From: Plenodomus lindquistii
Taxonomy: Eukaryota; Ascomycota; Dothideomycetes; Pleosporales; Leptosphaeriaceae
Length of the DNA: 64,000 bases
Reading direction: 5' to 3'
Assembly: GCA_025504975.1 (NCBI GenBank)
Contig: JANUWI010000007.1
Location: 1,240,001 to 1,304,000, forward strand
Below the pieces are notes generated by a model. It searched no databases, was not told the origin of the DNA, and saw only the letters and a program-made list of their open reading frames with translations. Positions 43,125 to 52,053 of the stretch are shown piece by piece (the stretch's first letter is position 1; each line of letters begins with the position of its first letter). The translations under genes were made by a program, and so were the position numbers.

Positions 43125-44873
43125 CTAACATCTACACTCCACACCCTTCCTGCTAACACACAAATACTTGACCCCCTTGTATGGCGTCACCCCACTCCCT
43201 AGCCCTTTGCTTCTCTTCTGATCCAGATTCAGCGCATCTACCCTGATGCCACTTGGCAGCCACCCTTTGACTGAGAAACTCAGTGTCGCACACGAAGGCA
43301 TAAGGACTTTGTTTGCCTTTGCTCTCTGCGCATCTACGTCTGCCGAGGTCTTGCCTTGTGGCGCTGATGGCCGGGAGTTGGCTTGGTAAGAGGGAGATGA
43401 ATCGTCGTCGTAGTTATAGGTCGAGGATGAGAATATGACGGGTCCCCCTGCATCCAAAGCGTCTCCGTGGTCCTCTTCACTGCCTACAACAGTGCCGCGT
43501 AAGGTTGCACTGGCGCCTACGCCGCCACCCCTGTCTTGGGCCATGAGCGAGTTGATTTCTCGACTAGTAAGCCGCCACTCTATCCCTCGATCACCAGGCG
43601 CATATGTGGCGTCGCCGGTTCCACGCGCGAGCCGGAGGTCTGTAATGCTCTTTACGGCTGGAGGTAGGGGAATGTGGACCGTCATTTCTTCGATTGCGGG
43701 GGAGGATGTCGTGCCTGTCGTGGAGCTGGATCCAAACGAGGGACCGCCTGGTAGGGTTCTTCCGCCAAGCCCTGAACCGAGGCCTGCGCTAGTCTTTGAC
43801 ATGGATGAAGACTGTGTCGGGGCGGACGATTTGCCGGTGAAACGGGGGTTGAGTTGGAGTTTTACTTCGAAGTCTGCGCTGGTGGGACCGAGGGACGGTG
43901 TGACGGAGACTGTGGCGGGGATGTTGAGTTTGGGGATTGATTTTAGGGTTGTGTTAGAAGAGAAGGAATTCAATGCCAATGGGCCGAGAAGATCGACTTC
44001 ATAGCCTGCAAGTACAAAACGGCCGTCGGGGGGTATAAAGGAGAGCTCGCCTGGCCGTTCTTTCCAGCGGTTCAGTCGCACACAGGGATGGAAGACGGGG
44101 AGAGAGACGGTGCTGGTTATGCCGCCCGGGCAGCCGAGCTGGAGAAGGAGATCTGGGATGCCAGAGACTTTTGCTGTAAAGGCGATGGTGCCATTTGCAA
44201 GGGCGGAAAGGGGACGGCCAGAGGGCGACATTGTGACATTGAGGGTTTCGACAATGTCGACGTACATTTCGTTGCTCGTGTGGCGCACATTTGCTCGCCG
44301 CCATGGCACTGTCGAGGCGGCTTGGGTGGCACCTGTGGGCCCCAGGCGTGGACTTGACCTATTGCCCATGCTAAAGGGCGTTGCAGACGGGGTCATGGAG
44401 CTGGGCGTCGAACTGGGCAGGCCAACGCCGCCCAACAAGCTCTTGATGAAGTTGGGGGCCTCGACGACATCGCGCAGAGCATTCGGCTCGGTGCATGCGA
44501 TGACGCCGCCGTCGACCATTTCGCTGAGCAGCTGGGCAACGACATGGTAGTGGCCTTCGATCTTGGTGGCCAGCAGGGGCGAGCCGAGATAGTCCTCGAG
44601 CACGTCGGCGACGCGGTGGAGGAACTCGAGGACCTGCAGGGGCTCCGTGTCCGAGGAGCAAGGGCACAGGAAGAGCAGCTGGTCTTGGACGGTCGAGTAG
44701 AGGAGCGTGGGCGGGTTGGTGGTGGGCAGGTAGATGAGCGAGGGCCGTGGGGCCGGGTGCGCGAGGTACAGCGGCAGGAGGGTGCTGCTGGCGGGGGGGC
44801 GGCCGCTGTACGTGTGCTCGAGGAGGGGCGTATTGTGCTCGTCAAACAGGTACAGCGCCTCGATGGCGCTCAT
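43125..44873 (-). CDS. apm3: AP-3 complex subunit mu
   Basis: A single exon of 582 residues from ATG 44873 (MSAIEALYLFDEHNTPLLEH), which gives the usual longin-like start of a mu adaptin. Residues 1 to ~150 are the longin domain (LQVLEFLHRVADVLEDYLGS, KIEGHYHVVAQLLSEMVDGG, and ALRDVVEAPNFIKSLLGG). Residues about 195-582 are the mu homology domain, starting at VPWRRANVRHTSNEMYVDIV and including SLPVFHPCVRLNRWKERPGE and FIPPDGRFVLAGYEV. The end TPYKGVKYLCVSRKGVECRC is typical. Ser/Gly/Thr-rich insertions (for example about 375-420) make it longer than the yeast protein. AP-3 sorts cargo from the Golgi/endosome to the vacuole, the same organelle served by the Vam7-like SNARE in this window. Confidence 0.88.
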   Translation of the reverse strand: MSAIEALYLFDEHNTPLLEHTYSGRPPASSTLLPLYLAHPAPRPSLIYLPTTNPPTLLYSTVQDQLLFLCPCSSDTEPLQVLEFLHRVADVLEDYLGSPLLATKIEGHYHVVAQLLSEMVDGGVIACTEPNALRDVVEAPNFIKSLLGGVGLPSSTPSSMTPSATPFSMGNRSSPRLGPTGATQAASTVPWRRANVRHTSNEMYVDIVETLNVTMSPSGRPLSALANGTIAFTAKVSGIPDLLLQLGCPGGITSTVSLPVFHPCVRLNRWKERPGELSFIPPDGRFVLAGYEVDLLGPLALNSFSSNTTLKSIPKLNIPATVSVTPSLGPTSADFEVKLQLNPRFTGKSSAPTQSSSMSKTSAGLGSGLGGRTLPGGPSFGSSSTTGTTSSPAIEEMTVHIPLPPAVKSITDLRLARGTGDATYAPGDRGIEWRLTSREINSLMAQDRGGGVGASATLRGTVVGSEEDHGDALDAGGPVIFSSSTYNYDDDSSPSYQANSRPSAPQGKTSADVDAQRAKANKVLMPSCATLSFSVKGWLPSGIRVDALNLDQKRSKGLGSGVTPYKGVKYLCVSRKGVECRC

Positions 44874-45098
44874 TATTGTTCTTGTTCCGGGCGAGGCTGG
44901 CCCTCTGCGACCTGGTACTCTATGAGATGGCTGGCCCTGGGGACGGGCACTGCTTGGGTGGGGCAACTTTTGGCGGGGAGCTCCAGTTGATGTTCTAGTT
45001 GTCCGACAGTCTAGTCTAGTCTAGTCTACTCTATTCTACTCTACTCTACAGTCGGCTCTAGATACTCTACTCTACAGTACACTACGTCTCGAAACAGA
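44874..45098. promoter_or_regulatory. Bidirectional promoter with pentanucleotide repeats
   Basis: Only 225 bp separate the divergent start codons of apm3 and the DUF4536 gene. The stretch 45009-45051 consists of tandem TCTAG and TCTAC pentamers, and CTACTCTAC recurs at about 45063-45076. Such a repeat in a compact shared promoter may vary in length between strains. Confidence 0.65.
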
Positions 45099-45495
45099 AT
45101 GCCGCCCACAGTCATGGCGCAACAGCTGCCAAACGAAGCGCCCACCTTCAACGAGGCCCTCAAGCAGGACAAAGCCGCGTATGACGACTGCACGCCTTGT
45201 CGCATCGTCGGTACGTCCACGCCACCCACCCACCCACTCACTCATTCACTCACGGCCTGTGTTCATGGCCATTGGTCCGACATACATGCTCATCGTAATA
45301 CTGCACCATTTAGGGACCGCGACATTCCTAGGCCTCGGCGCATTCACCTACGTTTCTGGACACTCTCAACTACAAGCCAATGCAGCAGTCATACGTGCCA
45401 GCAAGAGCATCTTCGGCATGCGCAGCCGCCAGACTGCCATCACAGGCACAAGCGCAGTCATGGTTGGGCTGGGATTATACCGCTGGTTTTCATGA
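45099..45495 (+). CDS. DUF4536 small membrane protein (DMAC1-like)
   Basis: Two exons, 45099-45210 and 45314-45495, 97 residues; the 103-nt intron has GTACGT and TAG and keeps frame (CRIVG joined to TATFLGLGAF). CTPCRIVGTATFLGLGAFTY contains the cysteine pair and glycine-rich first transmembrane helix seen in DUF4536 proteins; a second helix lies near the C-terminus (AITGTSAVMVGLGLYRWF). The human relative DMAC1 (TMEM261) helps to assemble the distal membrane arm of mitochondrial complex I. A mitochondrial inner-membrane place is therefore plausible. Short length and family pattern agree. Confidence 0.75.
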
Positions 45496-45803
45496 CAAGA
45501 ACAGTCGACAAGTACAGACCGCAGACATTCGCTCCGTCTTACAATAATATTCACAACTATCAACGCTGGTGTGGTATCTTGAATGTCTCGTATGCCGACC
45601 GAAAAACACAAGTGTCATCCCATACACGGGACGTAAACGCCACAGGATCGGTCTGTAATTTGCTCCGCCCAATGCACCAAGGATAAGTCCTTGTCCGCTA
45701 CGCCGCCGTATATGATGTGATGCTAAAAAGTCGTGATATCCGTCCAGAACCCCTGTTCCCCTCGTCTTTGTGCATAAACAGCAGCCTCCAGAATCTCTGG
45801 CCT
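45496..45803. other. Short convergent intergenic region
   Basis: 3' flanks only; no gene recognised. Confidence 0.5.
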
Positions 45804-46520
45804 TCAGGTCATACGTCCGCGCTTTGATCCTCCGCCAGATGAGCCGTCTCGTCGATCGTTGAAGCCGTCCACGTTGAAAAAGTCGTTCATGAGTCGTCGC
45901 TTCTGTCCAGCACCAGACCCAAGTTGTAGCAGGTTCTGTGCCGCAGACCGCTGTAGGTTCCGAGACGACGAGCGATGATTGCTACGACGCGGATTCGGGA
46001 AGGCCCGTCGAGCGGCGGCTGACATATCGGCTGATGTGTTGGGGCTTTCGTTTGTCGGTCCAGAAGGCAAGCTTTGCGGCGTTGAAAACTGGAAGACGTG
46101 GTGTAGGGGTGAGAGGTCGGCTTCTGGCGTCGAGGCTTCTAGGTGCACAGGCGGTGCCGAGTCCTCACTCATGTTGCCCTCTAAAACAGGCGACGAACTC
46201 CGGGCGCGTCTGTCGTCGGCATAGTCCTCGTCGCTGTCGCTGCTCGATTGCTTCGGCTGGGCTCCGTCCAGGCGTTCCGTGGCCCACTGCCGTATCCGCC
46301 AGCCCTCTCCGTCTCCCACACCCATCTTCTCCCTGTCCAGAAAGGCGAGTAGCTCGTCCAGGGCTTCTTGGTAGCCGTCGTTGCGGGCATTGTCAATGTC
46401 GGCAAGGGCCGACTTGTAAAGGTTGGTCACGTTGAGGGCGGCAGTGCGGAATGACTGGTGGACGTCGGCTTGCCGCCGTGTCTTGGGCAGCGAGGTGTTG
46501 AGGCTGCGCATGGAATCCAT
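45804..46520 (-). CDS. HAPSTR1/C16orf72 (DUF4588, TAPR1-like) family protein
   Basis: A single exon of 238 residues. The first ~85 residues form the recognisable part: RRQADVHQSFRTAALNVTNL, YKSALADIDNARNDGYQEAL, then GDGEGWRIRQWATERLD, a helical region shared by fungal proteins related to the metazoan C16orf72 (HAPSTR1) family. The rest is acidic and Ser/Pro/Arg-rich, probably disordered, ending in a basic stretch GGGSKRGRMT that could be a nuclear signal. In animals the protein dampens stress responses together with the ubiquitin ligase HUWE1; a similar role in fungi is an extrapolation. A second ATG lies three codons downstream. Confidence 0.6.
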   Translation of the reverse strand: MDSMRSLNTSLPKTRRQADVHQSFRTAALNVTNLYKSALADIDNARNDGYQEALDELLAFLDREKMGVGDGEGWRIRQWATERLDGAQPKQSSSDSDEDYADDRRARSSSPVLEGNMSEDSAPPVHLEASTPEADLSPLHHVFQFSTPQSLPSGPTNESPNTSADMSAAARRAFPNPRRSNHRSSSRNLQRSAAQNLLQLGSGAGQKRRLMNDFFNVDGFNDRRDGSSGGGSKRGRMT

Positions 46521-47075
46521 GGTCGTGGTCGTGGTGGAGGTCGAGTGGAGGTGCAGTCAAGGTACAAGGACAAGGTCGCTGGTCGGGCCGTCAAAGACAG
46601 AGAGAGCGATGAGCGCCCGATTACTATGACGTTTGGTGGTGCCTGCAAAGCGCCTCGGCTGGCTGCAGCGTCTGATGTGGCTCTGGAACGGTGACGAAGA
46701 GCGAGCGTAGCATTCACCCGGGTCGTGGGGGGGTAGCGCAGCGCAGCGTAGCGTGCCCGTGGTGGTGGGGTGGCCGTGCAGGTCTACATTGTACTTTACG
46801 GCAGAGCACATGTGCTGTCAATCCTTCTTTTTGCCGCTAGAAGCCCGCTGCAAAGCTCCCGACCCGCCCCAGCATCCGTGCCTTTCCCTCCCAACCCAAC
46901 AACACCATGGCCTGGCACAGTCCGTCGTGTATGCAATCCATCTTCCGCCATAATGTGAAGCACGCCTCTGCAAAGTGACCAGCCGACTGCTTCGCGTCCT
47001 CCAACTCTGCTACGTGTTTCATGTCTCTCGGTGGCGCTTATACCCCGTGTCATTCGTGCCTTGCATCTTCTCTTC
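46521..47075. other. Divergent promoter region
   Basis: Between the starts of the HAPSTR1-like and F-box genes. GC-rich in the first half (GCAGCGCAGCGTAGCG near 46736-46751), no gene. Confidence 0.5.
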
Positions 47076-48329
47076 ATGACCTCGTCGCCTCTTGCCAGTC
47101 TGCCGGTGGAGCTTTTCGATCTGATAGCGGCCCATTTGGACCCCGTCACATTCAAGACTCTTCGACTGTGTTCGCGAAGACTCAATTCCTTGAGTTTGGA
47201 CCCATTCGCCAAGCGGTACTTTTCCAGAGTAACGACCACCCTAGGCTCCTCATCTCTCGATCGTCTCGTGCACATAGCCAAGCATCATCACTTTTCAAAG
47301 GCCGTCACCGCCTTGCATGTCCGCTTTCTATACTATGCCGACTACTGCGACCTCGAGACAATAGCTCGTCTGCGCATATACCCACCACCCAAGCGCTTTG
47401 CACTCGCCCTCATGCCAGGCATCACGTCCAAGAACATTCCGACTGAGTCGACATTGTATAAAGACGTCTGCGGAGACGCCTATCCCAACTGTATTGTCGA
47501 GCGTCTCGGCCGTGCACTCAAGAGCTTTGCCAACGTCAAGACTGTCAGATTTTACACGAGGCTCAGCCAAAATGGGGACGACCCAGGACCTTGTCACCAT
47601 GACGATACCTTTAGGAACAAGTGCTTCCAGGCCGTCATCACAGCCATGGTTGACAGCGAGATCAATCTGTGTGAGCTGAGCGTCTCCAAAGGCTCCCGTA
47701 CGCGTCCACTTCACCGGTGTCTGCGGTTGCCCTATACTGCCATTTCATTTCCCCCCAAGACTCTGCAAGGACTACTACCACGATTATCGACTCTTAACTC
47801 CCTCACACTAGCCATAGACTCTGCCTATCCAGGTTCCTCTCGTGATGGAGGCTGGGATCGTACGCTTGCCAAGCTCATCGCTATGACACCTTCGATTGCG
47901 AATTTGACCTTGAGTTTGGACCATTGTAACAACATCAGCCACTACAGTACGGCTATGCTTCAATCCTTGACACCATACTGTCGTCGATTAAGCCTTGCAA
48001 GTCTGGTCCTGTCGAATTGTATGACCGACGAAGAGACCCTGGCAACATTATTGTTGGCGCAAAAACCGTCCTTGTGCCAACTCGATCTTTCCGGTATCAA
48101 ACTGTGTTCAGGCAGCTGGTCTTCAGTACTGCTCAGCTGCAAGAGTATGGAGAAACTGGAACGGATACGGCTGGCCATGCTGAAAGACTCGACTGGGCAA
48201 TACCTGCCACTTTCACGTCGGAATGGCAATTTTCTCGAAGCCACCTTGGGTGGGCGCAAGAAACCTGAGCGCATAGCTGAGCGCATCGATGCTCTGATCA
48301 CATTTGGGGCGTTGCACTGGGATACTTGA
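47076..48329 (+). CDS. F-box protein with leucine-rich C-terminal region
   Basis: A single exon of 417 residues from ATG 47076 (MTSSPLASLPVELFDLIAAH); an in-frame ATG 45 bp upstream would add 15 residues before the F-box. Residues about 6-50 are the F-box: LASLPVELFDLIAAHLDPVT, then FKTLRLCSRRLNSLS. The rest contains irregular leucine-rich repeats (TLNSLTLAIDSAY, SIANLTLSLDHCNNIS, RLSLASLVLSNCM, SLCQLDLSGIKL) resembling those of many fungal F-box proteins. It is probably a substrate receptor of an SCF ubiquitin ligase; its target is unknown. It has no CaaX ending, unlike the F-box/LRR protein at 17-19 kb. Confidence 0.8.
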   Translation: MTSSPLASLPVELFDLIAAHLDPVTFKTLRLCSRRLNSLSLDPFAKRYFSRVTTTLGSSSLDRLVHIAKHHHFSKAVTALHVRFLYYADYCDLETIARLRIYPPPKRFALALMPGITSKNIPTESTLYKDVCGDAYPNCIVERLGRALKSFANVKTVRFYTRLSQNGDDPGPCHHDDTFRNKCFQAVITAMVDSEINLCELSVSKGSRTRPLHRCLRLPYTAISFPPKTLQGLLPRLSTLNSLTLAIDSAYPGSSRDGGWDRTLAKLIAMTPSIANLTLSLDHCNNISHYSTAMLQSLTPYCRRLSLASLVLSNCMTDEETLATLLLAQKPSLCQLDLSGIKLCSGSWSSVLLSCKSMEKLERIRLAMLKDSTGQYLPLSRRNGNFLEATLGGRKKPERIAERIDALITFGALHWDT

Positions 48330-48583
48330 GCCGTGACCACACCTTAAAGAGCTAGCTTTTGTTGTTGCACGCCGTTCCGCCTAGGGCTGTTGCCGTAAAG
48401 TGAAGCGGCTTATAGATGTTTTGAAACAGCATTCAGTGGGGCCCTGCCTCGACTCAGTCTCTGCAGCTTACGCAGTGAACGTGGAATCGATATACGGTAG
48501 GCTATGTGTAGCGCAAGAGTCTTTTCCTAATACTACGGCTGCGCTCCCGCCTATGCTTTGAAGATTGCCCGATATGGGTAGCA

Positions 48584-49197
48584 CTATATTCTCAACCCCT
48601 GTCCCAGCAGCCCAGCATACCAAATCATGGCTCCGAGCCCTACCATGTTCACCAAACTGCTCACGCCGTGAAGAATGCTGAACTGCCTGTTCAATCCCTC
48701 CATCTCCTTGCTGTGTGGCCCAGCATCATAGCTTTTCTTTCCGTCCCTCGTCTCCTGATGTTTCCTAATGCCCATTATGCGTGTCGTTTCAGGCCCGATG
48801 TAGACTAGATTGGCGAGTGCGGTGATGAACATTGTGCCGATCAGCCATGCTGCTCGAACGTCCGTTGCTGTTTGGGTCTTAGGGGCGGATGTGAGGAACG
48901 GCAGTAGGGTCGATGGGCCGGAGGGATAGGTCAGGAGCATGGCAACGGGAGTGAGGGTCTGCAGCGAGAAGTAGACGGGAAAGGTGTGACGTTGAAGTGT
49001 AGAAAATTGGGGCCGCGGGAGGACCCTGAAGGCGACGACGCCGCTAATAAAAGACTGAAATAGGGTGGAACCGAGAAGCGTGCCATAGCTGAACGGTGTT
49101 AACACATGGACGAGGCAATCGGGGTGGAGGGTAGAAAATGGTACCTAAGCAAATGGTAGGTCGCGGCCGATGCGAAGGGCGCGGGCGAGGATGACAT
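48584..49197 (-). CDS. DUF4149/TMEM205-like membrane protein
   Basis: Two exons, 49197-49145 and 49088-48584, 185 residues; the 56-nt intron has GTACCA and CAG. The spliced start MSSSPAPFASAATYHLLSYG leads into TLLGSTLFQSFISGVVAFRV, the typical first helix of the family. Four hydrophobic segments are visible, with TFPVYFSLQTLTPVAMLLTY and RAAWLIGTMFITALANLVYI in the middle and SSLVNMVGLGAMIWYAG at the end. The motif IGPETTRIM before a charged loop, and LNRQFSILHGVSSLVN, are characteristic of TMEM205-like proteins. The biochemical role of the fungal members is unknown. Confidence 0.82.
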
Positions 49198-49480
49198 GTT
49201 GGCTTGCTGACTCGTGCTCTCTGTGTGATGTGGGAGTGGACGAAGTCGGACAAGATAGATGGATGAAGTCGACTGCAAAAGTCCTGACGGGCCGTCAGAG
49301 TATCACGAGAGCCTCGGGCCATGATATCACCATTGTTTACTAACTGTGCTTAGACTACCTAGACCCTGCATGAGACCGCTCCCGCGCCCCTGGGCCGCCA
49401 ACGGGTGCCCCTCACGTTTTGTGCGACACGCGACGCCTCCAACCAACTTGTTCGTTGGCGTCTCAGCATCGCGACCTCAA

Positions 49481-50527
49481 ATGCGGCTCTCCAGGCTCGT
49501 CGATCTCCGCCGTCCGACGTCCGCGCCGCTCGAACCCGAGGACATCTTCGGCTCGTCTCTCGGCTTCTTCAACGATTTGCAGAACCAGCATGGTGAGGAT
49601 CCCAACACGGCCATCCTGTACCGCAATGCGCGCCATGGCGAGCTCGAGCTCAGGACGGCAGACGTAAATGGCGAGGAGGAGCGCCGCAAATTCGCCCACT
49701 ACCTGTGGAATGCCGGCGTGTTGATGGGCGAGCTTGTCGGCGGACGCACAGCAGAGACCGAGGCCAGCCTGTCCGACTTGGCCCAAGAGGATTGCTGGGC
49801 AGACGGCGAGTGGTGGGTGGATAACGAAGAAGAGAAGCGGTGGGCTGTCAGAGGCGAGACAGTGCTGGAGCTGGGCGCGGGTGGGTGCACTGCAAAAAAG
49901 ACATAACACGAAAGAGACGGCTGATGGCGAGGCTTTTGTGCAGGCGTAGGACTCGGTGGCATCGTCAGCGCTCTGTCAGGCGCGCACGAGGTATTTGACG
50001 TGCCTCTCTCGGTCTTGCATTCTCAATTCAACTAATTGTACTACGTCCAGGTCGCCATCACCGATTATCCAGCGCCCCCGATCCTACAGAACCTTGCCAA
50101 GAACGTTGCCAAAAATGTGCCGACGGCTCTCCAAGCCAGCGTAAGCATCCAAGGCCATTTGTGGGGGTCGACTGCAACCCCCTTCGAAGCCTCCAACGCA
50201 CACCGGTACACACGCATTTTGGCAGCCGACTGCTTGTGGATGCCCTGGGAGCACGCCAACTTGGCCCAATCAATGCTACACTTCCTCGCACAGAAGCCCG
50301 ATGCACGCATCCTCTGCATTGCTGGGTTCCACACCGGGCGTGCCAAGGTGGCGCCATTCTTCGAGGAGACTGTACCAATGCAAGGACTAGAGGTCGAGGA
50401 GATTTTTGAAATGGACGCGAATGGCGTCCGACGACCGTGGGCGGCGGAGCGTGATGGCGGCCTCGAGAACGTCAGCGAGCGCAAGAAATGGCTCGTCTTG
50501 GCGCGTATACGGCGAGCTGCCTCGTAG
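49481..50527 (+). CDS. Family-16 SAM-dependent methyltransferase (Nnt1/EFM-like)
   Basis: Three exons, 49481-49880, 49944-49990 and 50051-50527, 307 residues. The middle exon is only 47 nt and encodes most of the SAM-binding turn, VLELGAGVGLGGIVSALSGA (residues 128-147). The next motif AITDYP is the acidic end of strand 2, and LAADCLWMPWEH resembles motif IV of family-16 protein lysine methyltransferases. FAHYLWNAGVLMGELV upstream matches the family-16 lead-in helix. Fungal members are often called nicotinamide N-methyltransferase (Nnt1); yeast relatives (Efm6, Efm7) methylate translation elongation factor eEF1A. The start at 49481 (MRLSRLVDLR) is preferred; an ATG at 49370 would add a basic 37-residue extension that could target mitochondria. 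Confidence 0.8.
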
Positions 50528-50551
50528 TACGTGTGGTCCATGAGAGGCGTC

Positions 50552-51274
50552 TCAGCCCTTCCGGAAGCACAGTGTGACGACACTGCTACCAGTCTTTCCT
50601 CCAAACATGAAGCTTGGGTACCTGACCTTGCCCTCGAACGTGAACCCACCCGTGTTGAACCAACCCTTGAGCTCCTCCTCTGTCCAATTGCAACTTGTAA
50701 TAAGGAACCTGCCCTGACTCTTGACCAAGCGTTCTACTTTCGACCTGTAGCCCTCGCAAATCCTGCGACCTTGTTCATCTGTATCCTGTGACAGACAAAT
50801 TGCATCAAATGTGCCCTTGTCAAGGACCATGTCAAAGCCCGTTTCAAGCCACGTTCCAGGTGTCTGCGACAGTACATCCCAGGTATAGAACGCAACATCT
50901 GCATGTCGATCGTCTTTGGCATCCCGTATCGTCTCAGCAAGGGCGACGCTGTGAGTTGAATAATCCACGCCCACCATTTGCCCCTCCCACCCATCTTCCC
51001 GCAGTGCAAAAAGTAAGTGACCGTTGCCTGTGCCCAGATCAAGGAATCGCGATGCGTCACCCTCTTGCGAAGTCTTCTCCTTTTGCAATTGGCCGTCATC
51101 GGCAAGAGCCTCAAGAAACGCTAGCATGCGCTCTTCTGCCCCCGCATCACTGAACCATATGGTGCCCTCGTCGCATGGATTGGAGGTAAAGTTGTTGCGT
51201 TCAAGCGTGTATGCGGCGTCCCAATAAGACTTGGTCCCCAGCTCAGAGGGGTCAAGGTGAGTAGGTGCCGTCAT
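50552..51274 (-). CDS. efm4: eEF1A lysine methyltransferase Efm4/METTL10-like
   Basis: A single exon of 240 residues. LGTKSYWDAAYTLERNNF is the hallmark N-terminus of the Efm4/METTL10 group. FLDLGTGNGHLLFALREDGW (residues 78-97) is the SAM-binding motif I, VGVDYS the end of strand 2, and DMVLDKGTFDAICLS motif IV. LITSCNWTEEELKGWF is the C-terminal motif of this family. Yeast Efm4 dimethylates a lysine of eEF1A. The stop codon is 24 bp from that of the convergent family-16 methyltransferase, and the start codon is about 110 bp from the RIP-degraded repeat block, so its promoter is squeezed against probable heterochromatin. Confidence 0.88.
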   Translation of the reverse strand: MTAPTHLDPSELGTKSYWDAAYTLERNNFTSNPCDEGTIWFSDAGAEERMLAFLEALADDGQLQKEKTSQEGDASRFLDLGTGNGHLLFALREDGWEGQMVGVDYSTHSVALAETIRDAKDDRHADVAFYTWDVLSQTPGTWLETGFDMVLDKGTFDAICLSQDTDEQGRRICEGYRSKVERLVKSQGRFLITSCNWTEEELKGWFNTGGFTFEGKVRYPSFMFGGKTGSSVVTLCFRKG

Positions 51275-51559
51275 GGAGAAGCTGTAGCTGTTGGAGCTTG
51301 ACTTGAAAATTGGAAATGTCGTTCTTAGATCTCTAGTTCAAGTGGCAGCTACTAGCGCTACGCGACCCCTCCTAAAGCTGAGATATGCTAAGCTAGACTA
51401 CTCTATTTCTATAACTTTAATACTTCTACTACTTTTACTTTAACTATTCTAATTTTTAATTAAAGAATTTACTTTAGTAAAGCTAATATTTATTTATATT
51501 TATTAAGCTTTAGATTAATTCTACTATAGTAAATAAATTTAAAAAGAGTATTATAATCT

Positions 51560-52053
51560 ATAAAATAGATTATTTATAAATTAAATAGTATATATATAAT
51601 TTAAATATAGATACTAAAACTATTTATAAACTAAATTATAATAAAGCTATATTCTATTATAATAATAACTTTTAGCTATAGAAGCTTTTTTATAAACTAT
51701 CTCTATTTTTCTTTATATAAGCTTATTAGAAATAGAAAACTATATTAAGTTCTATTTAAACTACCTCTATACTATACCTAGCTTAAATTCTACTAGAATT
51801 TCTACTTTACTATTACCTACGTACTAATATAGTAAAAGAAAAAAAAAATTCTATAAAAGTTTAGAACTACTACTAAATTCTACTCTATATAGCTTATTTT
51901 TTTAATAAAACTATAAAAGTATAATTTTTTTATTTTTTTATATAAAATTTATAAAAATATAATTTATTTAGTTTTTTAATTTATATATATTTCTATATAT
52001 TTTTAAACTAATTAAAATAATTTTTAGTATTTTATATTTTTAAACTATTATAT
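51560..52053 (+). repeat. Left LTR-like direct repeat of element 1
   Basis: About 490 bp similar to 58620-59114, with anchors such as GCTATATTCTATTATAATAA at 51646 and 58709 and TTACCTACGT...CTAATATAGTA in both. The copies differ by many transitions, as expected after RIP. The left edge is uncertain. Confidence 0.8.

Noticed and set aside
49346..49480. N-terminal extension of the family-16 methyltransferase
   Set aside because: The frame opens with GTG and the extension is basic and not family-like; ATG 49481 is preferred, although ATG 49370 cannot be excluded.
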